Below, in pieces: positions 43,642 to 54,479 of a DNA stretch of 64,000 nt. Under the pieces are notes generated by a model. That model did not search any database, was not told the DNA's origin, and saw only the letters and a list, made by a program, of their open reading frames with translations. Both the position numbers and the translations under genes were made by a program. The DNA is from Liolophura sinensis. Lineage: Eukaryota; Mollusca; Polyplacophora; Chitonida; Chitonidae. The DNA lies in assembly GCF_032854445.1 (NCBI RefSeq), contig NC_088296.1:21877853-21941852 (forward strand), read 5' to 3'. Position 1 is the stretch's first letter. Every line of letters starts with the position of its first letter.

Positions 43642-43664
43642 GTAATTATTCTTTACCACATATA

Positions 43665-43686
43665 CTTACTTACTTACTTACTTAAT
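43665..43686 (+). repeat. (TTAC)n microsatellite
   Basis: About five TTAC units, 24 bases into the intron after the exon ending at 43,641. Confidence 0.9.
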
Positions 43687-44168
43687 AACCAAGGCATTTT
43701 TCAGGTAGTAATTAAAAAACAGTGGAACAAATATAGACGTAGTATTCAGGCTGTTTTCCACATAGGTGACAGGCGCGCATTTTGTATCACATATACATCT
43801 GTATATATGTATATACAATGCTTAAAATTTCAACAAAGTCATACAGTGTCATAAATCTGAACTGAAATTTTCACTATGTACATGTACGTGCAATAATGAG
43901 ATATTTAAAGAAACATTGTAGGTATGACGTTTATCACATCTTCGTGTGCCTGACGTTAATCGGCAACAGTGCTGTAGAGGTATATTCGGAAGCAAGAGAA
44001 AAACATAAAAACATTTCTATGAAAATTATTTCCATAATGTTCCTTGACAGAAATATGAACTTTCTGTATGAACTGTTTTAACAAACCGTTCAACTCGGTT
44101 TACTTAAGTTACTTAGATTTGATTAAATGGAAAAATACGATCTGATTGTGTTTATTTTTTTTGAACAG

Positions 44169-44257
44169 ATTTTGCCTTACTTCTTCATGGAGCTGTTTCA
44201 CGAAACTCCCGGCCTACCTGGTCTGTTCCTAGCTTCTCTTTTCAGTGCCTCCCTAAG
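44169..44257 (+). CDS. SLC5-like exon (LPYFFMELF..PGLPGLFLAS)
   Basis: Acceptor TTTTTTTGAACAG|ATTTTG, donor CTAAG|GTAAGT, phase 0 to 2. The PGLPGLF motif at the start of helix 8 is diagnostic of this SLC5 branch. Confidence 0.9.
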
Positions 44258-45647
44258 GTAAGTTTCTTGCGACTTTCCTTGTAATCAAATAACCGATTCT
44301 GTATACATTTAAACGTATAGAAGTGCCCCTGAAAAGAAACCCTATGACCATTGCACGGGGGCATTGGTATCCCGCTGTGATTTTGCAGCGTTTACTTGTT
44401 TACTATTATATAGGCAGATTGGACTGCACTCAATTCCAGTATTACAAGATTTGACATTATGACATCATGTTAACGTTTGTTTGTGTCTTCCTTAAACGAC
44501 TGATTGATTGGTCATTGTGTATCAGCGCGACCTTTGTGACTCTTTCCGTCACCGTAGGGCAAATCGTTTGATTTTGTCATGGATAGATACAGAATGAAAA
44601 ATGGTTTATTTAATGCCCCAACATACTTTGAAAATTCTCTCGTAAATATGAAAATATTAAAAACAGGTTCAATGTGGATAATATATATTCTGCTATGAAG
44701 CGGCCAGGTCAAAATACTCTGATCCATCCCAACGTGTCGTAACAAGACGACGTCGCGGAACAAATAGGGAACGTAACCATGATACCGTAGTTGCGACAAT
44801 CCAGGCTCTTTTTCGAGTTTCAACAAAGTTTCTACCCCAAGGTGGAACAAAGTAGTGCCTGTTTTTTTTTTACCCATTTTCCCCTGAAAGAAATCCGCCC
44901 GAATCTGTTTAAGTTACAATAAACAAAACCTTCAGTTTGCTTTGGTTGAACGTGAGAGGCTACTGAAATTAAGTCATCGCAGCAAATCAATGATCACTCA
45001 ATACTGTATGATTCTTGGCCAAATTTAACACAGCGCCGTACGGCATTTTTATCGAACATTTGTCGTAAGATATTTTGTACGTCACTATTACCGTACCATT
45101 GTCCTATTTCTGCAATTATCGTACATGTACGACATTTAAGTGAAACTGAGCTGTGAACTGTCTGCTACTAATCAGAAAGGACCAAAAACACAATATAGTA
45201 CTGTGCAAATATAATTTCATCTCGGTACTGAACAGTCAATGACCGAGGTATTAAAGAGAGAAATGCCGCTCAGCTGCTGTGTAATGACCGCACAGCACGG
45301 TGATTGTACAGTACAGTGATGTGGACGTTTTGCTTTGTAGGGATTATTGGAGTAAAACGTACATTCAGAACTATGGGACTACATTTATCAAGTATTGTAA
45401 GGCTTAAGTAAAAAATTCAAACACAGGTACAGTTGAAAAGTTTGGCTGTAGGAAGCTCAAAATGTTTATACTGATTCATTGACATGCCTATCACAATTTT
45501 ATTTCATTGCTGTTCTGAGTTTGGCTTTTCAAGCACTTGTAATTGATGTTTTAAGTCTTCACTGGCTTGGTAAATACGAGCCGAGAACTGATAGGAGAAG
45601 TCCGGCTTCGGAATGCATAAACTTACATATATTCTTGTCTCCTCCAG

Positions 45648-45760
45648 CACTCTGTCCTCCTGTCTGAGCAGTGTCTCTGCCTGCACCCTCACAGACTTTG
45701 TTCGCCCAGCGTTCCCCGGGATTTCAGAAGCTCGGGCCACGGCTGTTGCCAAATTGATAG
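45648..45760 (+). CDS. SLC5-like exon (TLSSCLSSVSACTLTDF)
   Basis: Acceptor CTTGTCTCCTCCAG|CACTC, donor ATAG|GTACAC, phase 2 to 1. It contains the serine-rich helix-8 segment that carries the conserved sodium site, in the family order S.LST.SS..A....DF. Confidence 0.9.
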
Positions 45761-46039
45761 GTACACGTCAATCAGTTTACTCTTTGCCCAGTACCAGGGG
45801 AAAGATCTTGATAGAAAAATGAAAAATGACGGTATTACAAGCATGTGAGATGTAATTTGAGATCTGGGCAAGTATAAAAGATAAGTTCTCCGATGCAAAA
45901 TGTCCCTTTATCTACTCTTGACTGAAACACTGTATGTCATATACATGTACAGCTATGTGATCATATTTAAGCTGAACCACTTGCATCTTGTAACGGAACA
46001 TAGTACAGTAAAAGTCCTACCATTTCCTTTCGTCATCAG

Positions 46040-46108
46040 TTGTGGTTTTTGGATGTGTCGCTATCGGACTGTCCTTTCTCATCATGCAAATCAGCGGAAC
46101 TGTGACAG
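46040..46108 (+). CDS. SLC5-like exon (helix 9)
   Basis: Acceptor TTTCGTCATCAG|TTGTGG, donor ACAG|GTAAGT, phase 1 to 1. It encodes VVFGCVAIGLSFLIMQISG. Confidence 0.82.
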
Positions 46109-46515
46109 GTAAGTACAACTGAGTAACATCTATAATGGGGGACCTTTTGAGCTGAAGTGTTTCAGGATGAAGCTGTGTGTAATTCCTACCTTTCCGATGA
46201 CGTCTTGTTGAGAATAAAGTATAACCCATTCAAATATCAGATGACGAGAGACAGAAGACTCCAAAAGACAGTTGTGGTGATTCTATCCCACAACCCTTTG
46301 TTGTGGGCAGAAACCTCCTCACCTCACGGACTCATATAGTGCATATAGTGTACTTGCAATTATTGATCTGAAACCGTCCTCCGTGGTAGACGAATCTTGG
46401 TATGCATCATCTAGATCTGCCACTCTCCCTCTGACCCCAGATGCACTCTTTTTACTGACCTGTTGACACCCCTCCCCCCCCCCCCCCGCCCCACCATACC
46501 CCCTGCACACACAAA

Positions 46516-46615
46516 GCGATCTTAGGTGTCAGTGTAACACAGTATCTTAGGGTCAATGTAACATAGCGATCTTAGGAGTCAATGTAACATAGCGACCTTA
46601 GGAGTCAACGTAATA
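46516..46615 (+). repeat. About 29-bp minisatellite, 3-4 copies
   Basis: Units of AGCGATCTTAGGAGTCAATG plus TAACAT. A C-rich run at 46,470-46,490 lies just before it. Confidence 0.75.
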
Positions 46616-46983
46616 TAAAGTAGGAGAAACTGGTTCAACCGCTGTAATGCTTTATAACAGAGATATATGTATGAACGTGTAAACGTCGGAAATATTTGTG
46701 TGGATAGAGTGTAGAAACATCAATAAGAACTTGCATGAAATATTGGTTTTAGTCACACGAACACCGTTCTAGCCCAAATGAGAAACGATGACACCTGGAT
46801 AAGTGCTTCAGCGAATATCATACGTAAAACCCACGGTAATTTTTCAAAAGAAATATTTTATTGATTAATGTCAATGAAGTCCAGATTGTTGGACTTTGTA
46901 CCATTCGGTCATCAAGTTCTTTCAATTAATTAAATCATGGAATTAATATGTTGTGTGTTGATAAAGTTGTCTGTTAATATTAG

Positions 46984-47070
46984 ATCGCTACCAGTCTTAT
47001 CGGAGCTGTCGACGGGCCTACATGTTCCATTTTCATCCTTGGGTCATTGGTACCGTTTGCAAACCGCCAC
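46984..47070 (+). CDS. SLC5-like exon (helix 10), out of phase with its neighbour
   Basis: The homologous frame is IATSLIGAVDGPTCSIFIL.. to LVPFANRH, 29 codons exactly from acceptor TTAATATTAG|ATC to donor CCAC|GTGAGT (phase 0 to 0). The previous exon ends in phase 1, so a direct join breaks the frame. Alignment to the family needs one extra residue, meaning two bases are missing here. Confidence 0.78.
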
Positions 47071-47275
47071 GTGAGTCCGCTTTCTTGGTGATATAAGAGT
47101 GCCCTTTGCAAACGTCTGTGAGAGCCATCGTCCTTGTAATTATTGCCCCGGACATTCGTTATAAATCAACGTTCTTGGTGTCATTTAATCCAATTCTGCA
47201 AACCGCTAAGAGATCACCTTGGTATTAATGGTGTCTTGTGCAAATCTCTGTGTGAGTCAAGGTTCTTGTTGCTAC
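47050..47275 (+). repeat. Irregular 41-49-bp repeat growing out of an exon/donor boundary
   Basis: TTTGCAAACCGCCACGTGAG (exon end plus donor at 47,071) recurs as TTTGCAAACGTCTGTGAG at 47,104, TCTGCAAACCGCTAAGAG at 47,195 and TGTGCAAATCTCTGTGTGAG at 47,236. Each is followed by a C.TTCTTGG(T)-like block. Confidence 0.6.
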
Positions 47276-47530
47276 CTGTACCGTGACCAAAACGTTACAT
47301 GAATGTTGTCGACGTAGAAAGTGTTTTGTCCGAAAAAAAAGTTCCGTCAATGATACAGGTGCTTTTATTTCCTTCGTACTTATTGTTACATTATGTATTT
47401 ATACAAATATGGCTGTTTAAAATATCGTCAAATGTAGAACAGTCCCCCGGGTGTTGTACATTTACATTTTGTTAAATCTATTGATTTTTTTGTAATTGTA
47501 CACATCGCATGTATTTCCACTTCCCTTCAG

Positions 47531-47748
47531 GGCGCCCTTGCTGGGGGCATTGTAGGTATTGCCACCACTTTGTGGGTATCTTTAGGATCAAGCTTTTCCG
47601 GAAAGAAACATCCGTGGCTTCCACCTGCACCAACTGACGGCTGCGCAACGAACATTTCCGGTTTTACTACGACTACAATTGATTGGATAAACGCATCGGA
47701 AATCACTCCTGTGTACACTCATCTTCAAGCAGTAACAGAATCACAAGA
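47531..47748 (+). CDS. SLC5-like exon (helix 11 and extracellular loop)
   Basis: Acceptor CACTTCCCTTCAG|GGCGCC. It encodes GALAGGIVGIATTLWVSLGS and a Thr-rich loop with CATNISG. The most likely donor is CAAGA|GTATGT (phase 2); the frame stays open past it to 47,911. Confidence 0.82.
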
Positions 47749-47899
47749 GTATGTTGGATTCATATTTGAACAAAGATGCTTTCAGATAAAGCTGCAAGTA
47801 GCAGTTATCTCAGTAACTAGCGTTCTTTTGCTATTTTCGTTTGATAACTTCAATCTAAATTCACTGTTGAAGTCCTCAGCCAAACCCACCTTATTAACC

Positions 47900-48195
47900 C
47901 GAAATATTTAGCTTTACAGATCTGAAACTTTTAGTTTACTGACATGAAATATTTAGCAATCGTGAACCCAAACATTTATTTTAAGTGACTAGGGAGCATC
48001 AGTGACAAAAAAACGTTCAGCTTTAATAACCTCAACCATTAAAGACCTTAGTGTCGTCTCAGCATTCTTAACCATTTAGCATAAGTAGCGTGAAACATCA
48101 GTGAGTGGAAGAGGATAGCCTTAGTGCCGTGAAAACGTTTGGTGTTAGGGACTTGAAACATTAAGCTTCAATTACCTAAAACATTTACCTTCACA
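47900..48195 (+). repeat. Degenerate about 28-30-bp repeat
   Basis: Recurring GAAA(C/T)ATTTAG and GTGACTAGGG-like pieces, too decayed to give a clean unit. Confidence 0.4.
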
Positions 48196-48202
48196 CACCT
48201 GA

Positions 48203-48487
48203 GTGAGTGAGTGAGTGCTCGGGGTTAAACGTCGTACTTAACAATTTTTCAGTCATATGACGACGAAGGAATCCTTGGAGTGCATGTGATGTGCCTCATT
48301 GCAGGACGGATTTCCACTGCTCTTTTGTCTAGTGATGCTTTACTGAGACGCCTCACCGAAGGCAAGTAAGGTGCCCCGCCCGAGCCATTATACTGATACG
48401 GGTCAACCAGTCGTTGCACTATCCCCTTCATGCTGACGGTATGCATGTCGAAGAGGACGGTATACCAAGTGTGCTATCGGGGCCGGT
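48203..48487 (-). mobile_element. SINE family C
   Basis: GTCATATGACGACGAAGGAA, TTGCAGGACGGATTTCCACT, ACGGGTCAACCAGTCGTTGC and the tRNA-like end GTGCTATCGGGGCC. The box B region has been deleted. Confidence 0.85.
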
Positions 48488-48522
48488 TTTACACACCTGA
48501 AACAATGCTCTTGTCTTTGCAG

Positions 48523-48623
48523 GTCGCCCCTTGATACATGATACTCGCTGTCATTCCTTCACCACACACTCCTAGGAATACTTGTCACATTTATCGTTGG
48601 ACTCATCGTTAGTCTCATAACGG
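48523..48623 (+). CDS. SLC5-like exon (helix 12) with in-frame TGA
   Basis: Acceptor TTGTCTTTGCAG|GTCGCC, donor ACGG|GTAGGT. In phase 2 it reads SPLDT, stop, YSLSFLHHTLLGILVTFIVG. The stop (48,539-48,541) stands where relatives have Trp before YSLSY, so TGG to TGA is the simplest account. Confidence 0.8.
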
Positions 48624-48775
48624 GTAGGTATAAAAACATAACATGAAAAAAAATTTTGAAAGGAGTGTATGAAAACAAAATTCCGAGAGGCTGTGAGTTG
48701 AATAAAAACAAGCTCTCATTGGATTGAGGTTTTTTGACCTTATTTGATTTTATCAGTACAACTTTGCAATGGTTG

Positions 48776-49042
48776 GGGCCTCCGTGGCTCAGTTAGTTAG
48801 CGCGCTAGCATAGCCTAATGACCAAGGAGCCTCTCACCAATGCGGTCGCTGTGAGTTCAAGTCCAGCTCATGGTGGCTTCCTCTCCGGCTTTAAGTGAGA
48901 AAGTCTTCCAGCAGCCAGCGGATGGCCGTGGCTTTCCCCTGGGCTTTCCAACCACCATAATGCTGACCGCCGTCATATAAGTGAAATATTCTTGACTACG
49001 GCATAAAACACCAATTAAATAAATAAATAAAATAAATAGATA
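48776..49042 (+). mobile_element. SINE family A, near full length
   Basis: GGGCCTCCGTGGCTCAGTTA, GTTAGCGCGCTAGC, GTCGCTGTGAGTTCAAGTCC, a complete body and an (AAATA)n tail. Confidence 0.9.
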
Positions 49043-49055
49043 TACAGGGGTCATG

Positions 49056-49230
49056 TAAAGGGGTTCCTCTGTGGTCGTGCGCGGGAAAGTCTGTCACCAA
49101 CCTGCGGATGGTCGTGCGTTTCCCATTGGATCTGCCTGGTTTCTTCCCACCATAATGCCGGCCGCCATCGTATAAGTGCAATATTCTAGAGTACGGCGTG
49201 GAACACCAATCAAGGAAATAACTAAATAAT
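49056..49230 (+). mobile_element. SINE family A, 5'-truncated, directly behind another copy
   Basis: CACCAACCTGCGGATGGTCG to GAGTACGGCGTGGAACACCA. Confidence 0.85.
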
Positions 49231-49417
49231 GTGAAGTGAGAGGGATACAGCTTACATGTGCTAACAATATACATACAAAGCTAATTATAACAAAAGATTT
49301 TCTTCAAATTTTTTATGGAAAAGACCTCTAAAAATCGAAGAAGACATTACTAAATAGGCAATTTAAAACTATGCATAGATATACTTTTATTTATTTTTTT
49401 ATTTTATTTTTATGAAG

Positions 49418-49706
49418 AGTTAAAGGCGTTCAAACATTTGAATTCTAAGGTGGGCTTTATGGACCACACTATCAGAGATAAGGAACTCTGAATCACAGGA
49501 AGTTTTTCCAACTCTAATCACGACACCGAATGTCGGAATCAATTTTTACCAATGAGTAAAAGATTACTGAAATAATGTTTCCTTCCTTATGGTGAACGCA
49601 AAGAAGAAAGGTAATGTGACGTCATAGTTCACAGATACCATCACGATGGCCCATAAAGCCCACCATAGTATTCAAATGTTCGAAAGCCTTTCAACACTTT
49701 AAAAAA
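49418..49706. mobile_element. MITE with about 50-bp terminal inverted repeats
   Basis: The left arm GTTCAAACATTTGAATTCTA continues AGGTGGGCTTTATGG. The right arm is its diverged complement at 49,645-49,700 (CCATAAAGCCCACCATAGTA, then TTCAAATGTTCG). About 290 bp, no coding capacity, in an intron of the SLC5-like gene. Confidence 0.8.
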
Positions 49707-49792
49707 ATATCTTTTGCACGCAGTTTTCAGTTGTCCCTTACTTTACATTTTAGATTTCCTTTAGTTTAAATAGTTACAATTTATTGCCCAAG

Positions 49793-49932
49793 GCCCTACA
49801 AAACCGAGCACGGTAAATCCGGCCTACATCTCCTATCTGGTGAGGAGATTTTATTACTCCAAGGAGCGGCTTGCTGATCTAGACGAGGAACTGAGGAATC
49901 TTCACGACATCAAGCTTGACCTCTACGTTAGG
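49793..49932 (+). CDS. SLC5-like exon (cytoplasmic tail, part 1)
   Basis: Acceptor TTATTGCCCAAG|GCCCTAC, donor TTAGG|GTAAGG, phase 1 to 0. It encodes NPAYISYLVRRFYYSKERLA and a charged, probably helical stretch. Confidence 0.78.
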
Positions 49933-50187
49933 GTAAGGGCATTTGTGATGCATTAATTCATTCTTGACTTTGCATGGCTGGCAATTTTTTCGTTCCTTCC
50001 CATCTTTCTTTCACTTTCGCATGCTGGTCATATTTTCTCTCCTCAATGCCGCTGTAACCAGCCGAACTTTTGCATTCGCCACAACACAGCGATATTTGTA
50101 TAGCGTAAAGTTTATTGTATAACTGTCGGCTTCAATCAAATACATCTAGGTATTATTTTATACCAAGGCAAAGCATGTCTGTGAGTG

Positions 50188-50278
50188 TCTAGTTTCCTTC
50201 CATCATAACGCTGGCTGCCACCTTGTAAGTGAAATATTCTTGAGTATGATGTAAAACTCCAATCTATCAAATAAACAG
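50188..50278 (+). mobile_element. SINE family A, 3' end
   Basis: TTCCTTCCATCATAACGCTG to GTAAAACTCCAATC and an AAATAA tail. Confidence 0.75.
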
Positions 50279-50279
50279 A

Positions 50280-51245
50280 TAAAATATATGTGCGCCTGAA
50301 TGGGCAGGGTGCCAGTTACATGTACCGTAACTTCTCAATAATCACAGACACTCGGTAATTGAGACCCATTGAAAGTAAGCCTGGAGACTAGACAGGTCTC
50401 CCGCAAAGCGCTCATAGCAAGGATGACATCGGCGTGTCCGCTAACTCAGCTGGAATAAAGGCCTATAAAGCCAGCCTTTCCTGGCAACTTATACAAGGAA
50501 ACTCATGGCGTCATTTTTCATTGTATGCGATTGTTTAAAAAAAAATGAAACAGGGACCAGTGTAGGTGACAGCTTAACGCCAATTCGTTTTTCCAAGAAT
50601 ATCACCGATTTTAATGAACAAGCTTGAACCGTGGTATAGCAGTTGAACAAGACTTGAACCCGCATATTGTGATCACAAATAGCTCGAAAACATGATTGCT
50701 TGCAAACAAACCAATCAAAAATCTGCATAAGAGGCCTTCACTCAGTACTTGCTTTTGATATATACCATAGAATGTAGGCGTCAGGTTCCCGTTACTGGTA
50801 ACTGTACTTACTGTATAAAACTTATTACATTTACGATATGTTGTAGTTGCAGTGCGCTCTTTGGCGGAAAATGAAACAATTATTTTCAATGAGCATAGTT
50901 GTCTGTCGCGTATAAATATCACAGGCGAGGAGAGAACATATCTTTACGAAACGTAAAGAATGTCAGTGCAATTGAAATACCGTTGTGTAGGCCATTACAC
51001 CGCTTTCATAATGTCAACAAGTCGACCACGTGTTGCCTGTCAGTGTCAAAGTTCACATCGCGCCGCAACACAAAAGCGAAACAACGGACTTTCATTGCAC
51101 GCTAAAATACATAAACACATTAACATATAATTCAGAGCCAACAAATGATCTTTAGCCTTTACAATATGTGCTCAGCGCAGCCTTTACTCTACTTTCGGTT
51201 TCACTTAAAAACAATTATATATCATCAGTGCAGCTTTCACTGAAC
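50280..51245. other. Intron sequence, nothing recognised
   Basis: Short frames on both strands. No domain or splice context other than the flanking gene's. Confidence 0.4.
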
Positions 51246-51247
51246 AA

Positions 51248-51488
51248 CTGTTGGCTTAGCGTGCTAGTACAGCACAATGACCCAAAAGCCGTTTACTAAT
51301 CGCTGTGAGTTCAAGTCCTGCCCATACTGCCTTTCTCTCCAGTCGGGCATGGGGAGGTCTGTCAGCTATCTGCAAGTGGTCGTGGGTTTTGCCCAGGATC
51401 TGCCCTGTAGACTCCCACCATAATGCTGGGCACCTTCATATAAATCAAATATTATTCGCTTAAAACGCAAATCAAATAAAAGAAGAAA
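51248..51488 (+). mobile_element. SINE family A, diverged
   Basis: TTGGCTTAGCGTGCTAGTAC, ATCGCTGTGAGTTCAAGTCC, TGTCAGCTATCTGCAAGTGG and CCCACCATAATGCTGGGCAC. Confidence 0.82.
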
Positions 51489-51687
51489 TAAATAGAACTA
51501 TATACAAGTATATATGTAGCTGAACGCTACTGCAGTTTCAGCCTGGTTATATCGTAAAAACAGCGAATAGGACTTGGCCCACAGGTCAAACGCCGCTTTA
51601 GACTTCAATTTTGCTACAGACTCTTACAGGTTTTAAGAATATCCTTTAATTTCAAGGCCTGCCAGCATATAGTCTGCCAGCATATAG

Positions 51688-51775
51688 TCCTGGATTTCCC
51701 CCGAGCTGCCCGGCGTCAGTCAAGTGAAATATTCTTGAATAAGGCATAAAACTCCAATGAAATCTATTAAAAACA
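51688..51775 (+). mobile_element. SINE family A, 3' fragment
   Basis: GGATTTCCCCCGAGC and CAAGTGAAATATTCTTGAAT survive, with most of the middle deleted. Confidence 0.6.
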
Positions 51776-52065
51776 AGCTATAAGATACCTGTCGTCTACA
51801 TGTGCTCGTCGGTCGCACGAGGTGCAATCATACGTTCGTGGAAAGAATTCTCGAAAGTGTTTTTTTTTTTTGGCCTTTGACTGTTACCGGGGATATGAGG
51901 GGAAATGAGCAATGAATGGCTCTGATGAGGCCATTTGGGTAGTCTTAGGTGACATTTTCTCCAGATCACTGCAGCCTCTCTACAATATGATAACCACTTT
52001 TACCGCGCTCTCCTTGTGGAACTGCAGCACGTAGGAAAGTTCAACCAGTGATCTGCTTCGGCTAT

Positions 52066-52160
52066 TTCGGTTTCCTCCGGCTATGCAAATAACAGCCCCG
52101 GTATGTGCAAGTAAAATATTCCTGAGTGCAGCGCACAAACAACCAATCAAACGCGCAAAC
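52066..52160 (+). mobile_element. SINE family A, 3' fragment, very decayed
   Basis: GGTTTCCTCCGGCTATG, GTAAAATATTCCTGAGTGCA and AACCAATCAAACG. Confidence 0.5.
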
Positions 52161-52439
52161 TTAAGTTGTCAAGGGCTAAGTGGTAAGACTGATTGCCCTG
52201 CTACATGTAGGCCCTAACGTTAATTTTTCGGTCTGTTTACTTGTTCTCCGCCTCGACATACCAACCGTGTTCACTTGTAGGCCCTGGAAAGCTTTTAATC
52301 GCCATGTCCAGTATAGCGGTACTAATCATGAAAGAAAACAAACAGATACATAAAGATAAGGACACAGGGTGCTAAACTGGAACAAGAGATTAGACTTTTA
52401 CATGTAACACATGCATTGTCTTATCAGTTTACATTTCAG

Positions 52440-52553
52440 ACTGAGGGCACTATACAACCGGCTGATGAAGAGCTGGAAACGTGGAACGTCACAAATGGGC
52501 CGTTACTTGATGACAAACTGATTATAATCTCTCAGAAAACGATTAATAAGTAG
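52440..52553 (+). CDS. SLC5-like terminal exon
   Basis: Acceptor TCAGTTTACATTTCAG|ACTGAG, phase 0. It encodes TEGTIQPADEELETWNVTNG, then LLDDKLIIISQKTINK and TAG. The phase and hydrophilic character suit the end of the tail. There is no direct family motif, so its link to the gene is inferred. Confidence 0.65.
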   Translation, partial: TEGTIQPADEELETWNVTNGPLLDDKLIIISQKTINK

Positions 52554-52711
52554 AAAAATAGGTATCGTTATTTTTGTCACGTGAGTATGTAGACGGAATA
52601 GAAAGGATACACTGTAGCCTTGTAGAACATGGTTTGAGCGTGTTACCACCATGGCGTGCTGTGGACACACTGGTAGCAGAAACGTTAAAAACTTCCGAAT
52701 AACAACAACGT

Positions 52712-52717
52712 AATAAA
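52712..52717 (+). terminator. Possible polyadenylation signal of the SLC5-like gene
   Basis: AATAAA about 160 bases after the TAG at 52,551-52,553. Confidence 0.4.
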
Positions 52718-53317
52718 AACGTCCGGTAAATACTCTTGTACTCTTGAATACTCTCAGTACAACTATTTAAACAGGTCTGTGGTAGAAAGAAAAAGCTAGC
52801 ATATGCCAAATGCCCTAGAGATTAGGATTTCCATATGGAACTGTTTCCTAACAACAACGCAATGGTGACGAATGTGTTGGCGTTTTTTCGTTTGTATTTA
52901 ATACAATCTACTATACCGAAAAGTCTTTTACTGACTTGATCGTGGCTAGTATACTATTTTTGCAGGAAACCGGAGTGAACCACCGAATTTTAGCAAGCTA
53001 CACTGGTGAACTTCGTCCCATTGGTGCAAGGTATTTGTCCCCAGTGAACACCATGTAAGATATCGCCTATTCCCACCAAAATATTGGGAACAAATGAAAT
53101 AGTGGAAAGTTGAAAATTTGCCGTACAAGATAGTGCTCAACCCAAGTTTTATGTGACCTAGAGATAAAAAACACCTTAACCAATCGACCACGACCCGTTC
53201 CCCCAAACACCATTTAAACCGTACGAAATTACCCTCATAGAGAGTGAAAACGTTAAAATAAGATATCACAAATTTACATTTATTCATGCAGGGTATATTC
53301 CGATCATGTATGAACCA

Positions 53318-53545
53318 ATTAAGGGGCCTCCATGATCTGGTGGTTAACCTGCAAGCGGAGCGTCGTACCAATGACCGCCGTGAATTAGCCCAGTTCATGC
53401 TGGCTTCCTCTCTGGTCAGTCCGCAACCTGCGGATGGTCCGGGTATTCACCGGACTGGGCGAGATTTTCTTTAACCAAAATATTTGGCTCCGGCGTAGAG
53501 GTGGCATTTTGTGAGCACGGCTTGAAGCACCAATCAAAGTTAAAA
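53318..53545 (+). mobile_element. SINE related to family A, diverged head
   Basis: AGGGGCCTCCATGATCTGGT, TGCTGGCTTCCTCTCTGGTC, CGCAACCTGCGGATGGTCCG and GCACCAATCAAAGTTAAA. The head differs from other copies. Confidence 0.65.
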
Positions 53546-54254
53546 CAACAATCGGTGAATCAAGATACATGTACACTGTAGTGTTCCAATATTAACTCAT
53601 AGCACTGTGAAAGCTGAACTGTTACATGTAACAGGAACTATTCATTACCACTAGGAAAACATTTATCTTGTATTATCAAGTTAATTGACTACACAGAAGA
53701 ATTCATTGCCACGTCCTTCTTTGTCATCGGGGAACTGTTGAAAAGAAAAAACAAAATCATTGACTGTCAACAGGGTATTGTTCATAATCAAATGTTGCCT
53801 CAACAAAGTTTTTACTTTCATCATCAACGAACCGTTCATGGACAATAGAGAAACGTTCGTAGTCAACACAGTACTGCATGATCAAAAATCTTCTGTCCCG
53901 AGTTAAAAATGGTCTAAAGATACACTCCTGTTCCGGACTCCGGAACAAGAATGTCTTGCAGGAGATTATTTCAAAAATATTTCACTTGTGACCACAACTT
54001 TTCATCCAAAGCCCATGTTTGGGAAAAGAAAACAAGACACGCATTCCAGCCTGTAGTTATGCATTACAGCCAAAACGATGACTTGGTGTCATAATTACAT
54101 GAATCTGCTTACACATGCACACTCAATGTTATACATCAAATGGCTCTTTTTCTGGTCAGGAAAACTCCAAGACGCTTTCTTCATTTTATTCCCATCGTTT
54201 GAACACTCGTAGGTTTTGTACTAATCTATGCGTCGAAACAGACACCAGCCACAA

Positions 54255-54325
54255 AGAACGCACCAGGTCAATAATCGCATGGCCAATTCCCCAAAACGAC
54301 GTATAACACACACCACCAAAGTAAA
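54255..54325 (+). repeat. Short interspersed repeat shared with 34,575-34,645
   Basis: GGTCAATAATCGCATGGCCA, ATTCCCCAAAACGACGT and ACACACCACCAAAG. Confidence 0.6.
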
Positions 54326-54479
54326 GAACGAAATCAGGACGGAGTGGGATGTTTCAATGTTCAGTGAGTTGCTTGAACTTCTCATTATTAACATCTATGT
54401 GAAATTCTGGGAAGCCATATCTAAACAGTGTAGAGATATTCCACCTATGACAGGTCTAGGCCTGTTGTCATATGAATAC

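Larger units (their letters stand above)
37491..52553 (+). pseudogene. SLC5-family sodium/solute symporter (SMCT/SMVT-like), 5'-incomplete, probable pseudogene
   Basis: Fourteen exons cover roughly the region from transmembrane helix 3-4 to the C-terminus of an SLC5 transporter. In order they read VLYMGVVLFGPAVALKA, GFPLWTSVLIIGLASVIYTA, GGIKAVVWMDVFQS, DIGGLQRFW, FDPTI/RQTLW, PSLSDARE, CDPFEEG, LPYFFMELF..PGLPGLFLAS, TLSSCLSSVSACTLTDFVRP, GALAGGIVGIATTLWVSLGS, and a hydrophilic tail ending INK*. These match the helix and sodium-site order of sodium-coupled monocarboxylate and multivitamin transporters (SLC5A5/6/8/12 group). Defects: no N-terminal exons; GA for GT after the first exon; a 1-nt loss at about 42,510; an out-of-phase junction into the exon at 46,984; TGA at 48,539-48,541 where Trp is expected. 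Other splice sites are intact, so inactivation is recent, or the assembly has errors. Confidence 0.8.

Noticed and set aside
44512-44877. 121-codon minus-strand frame inside the SLC5-like intron
   Set aside because: No recognisable domain; it ends in a poly-T/A run and is more likely repeat-derived. I could not place it in a family.
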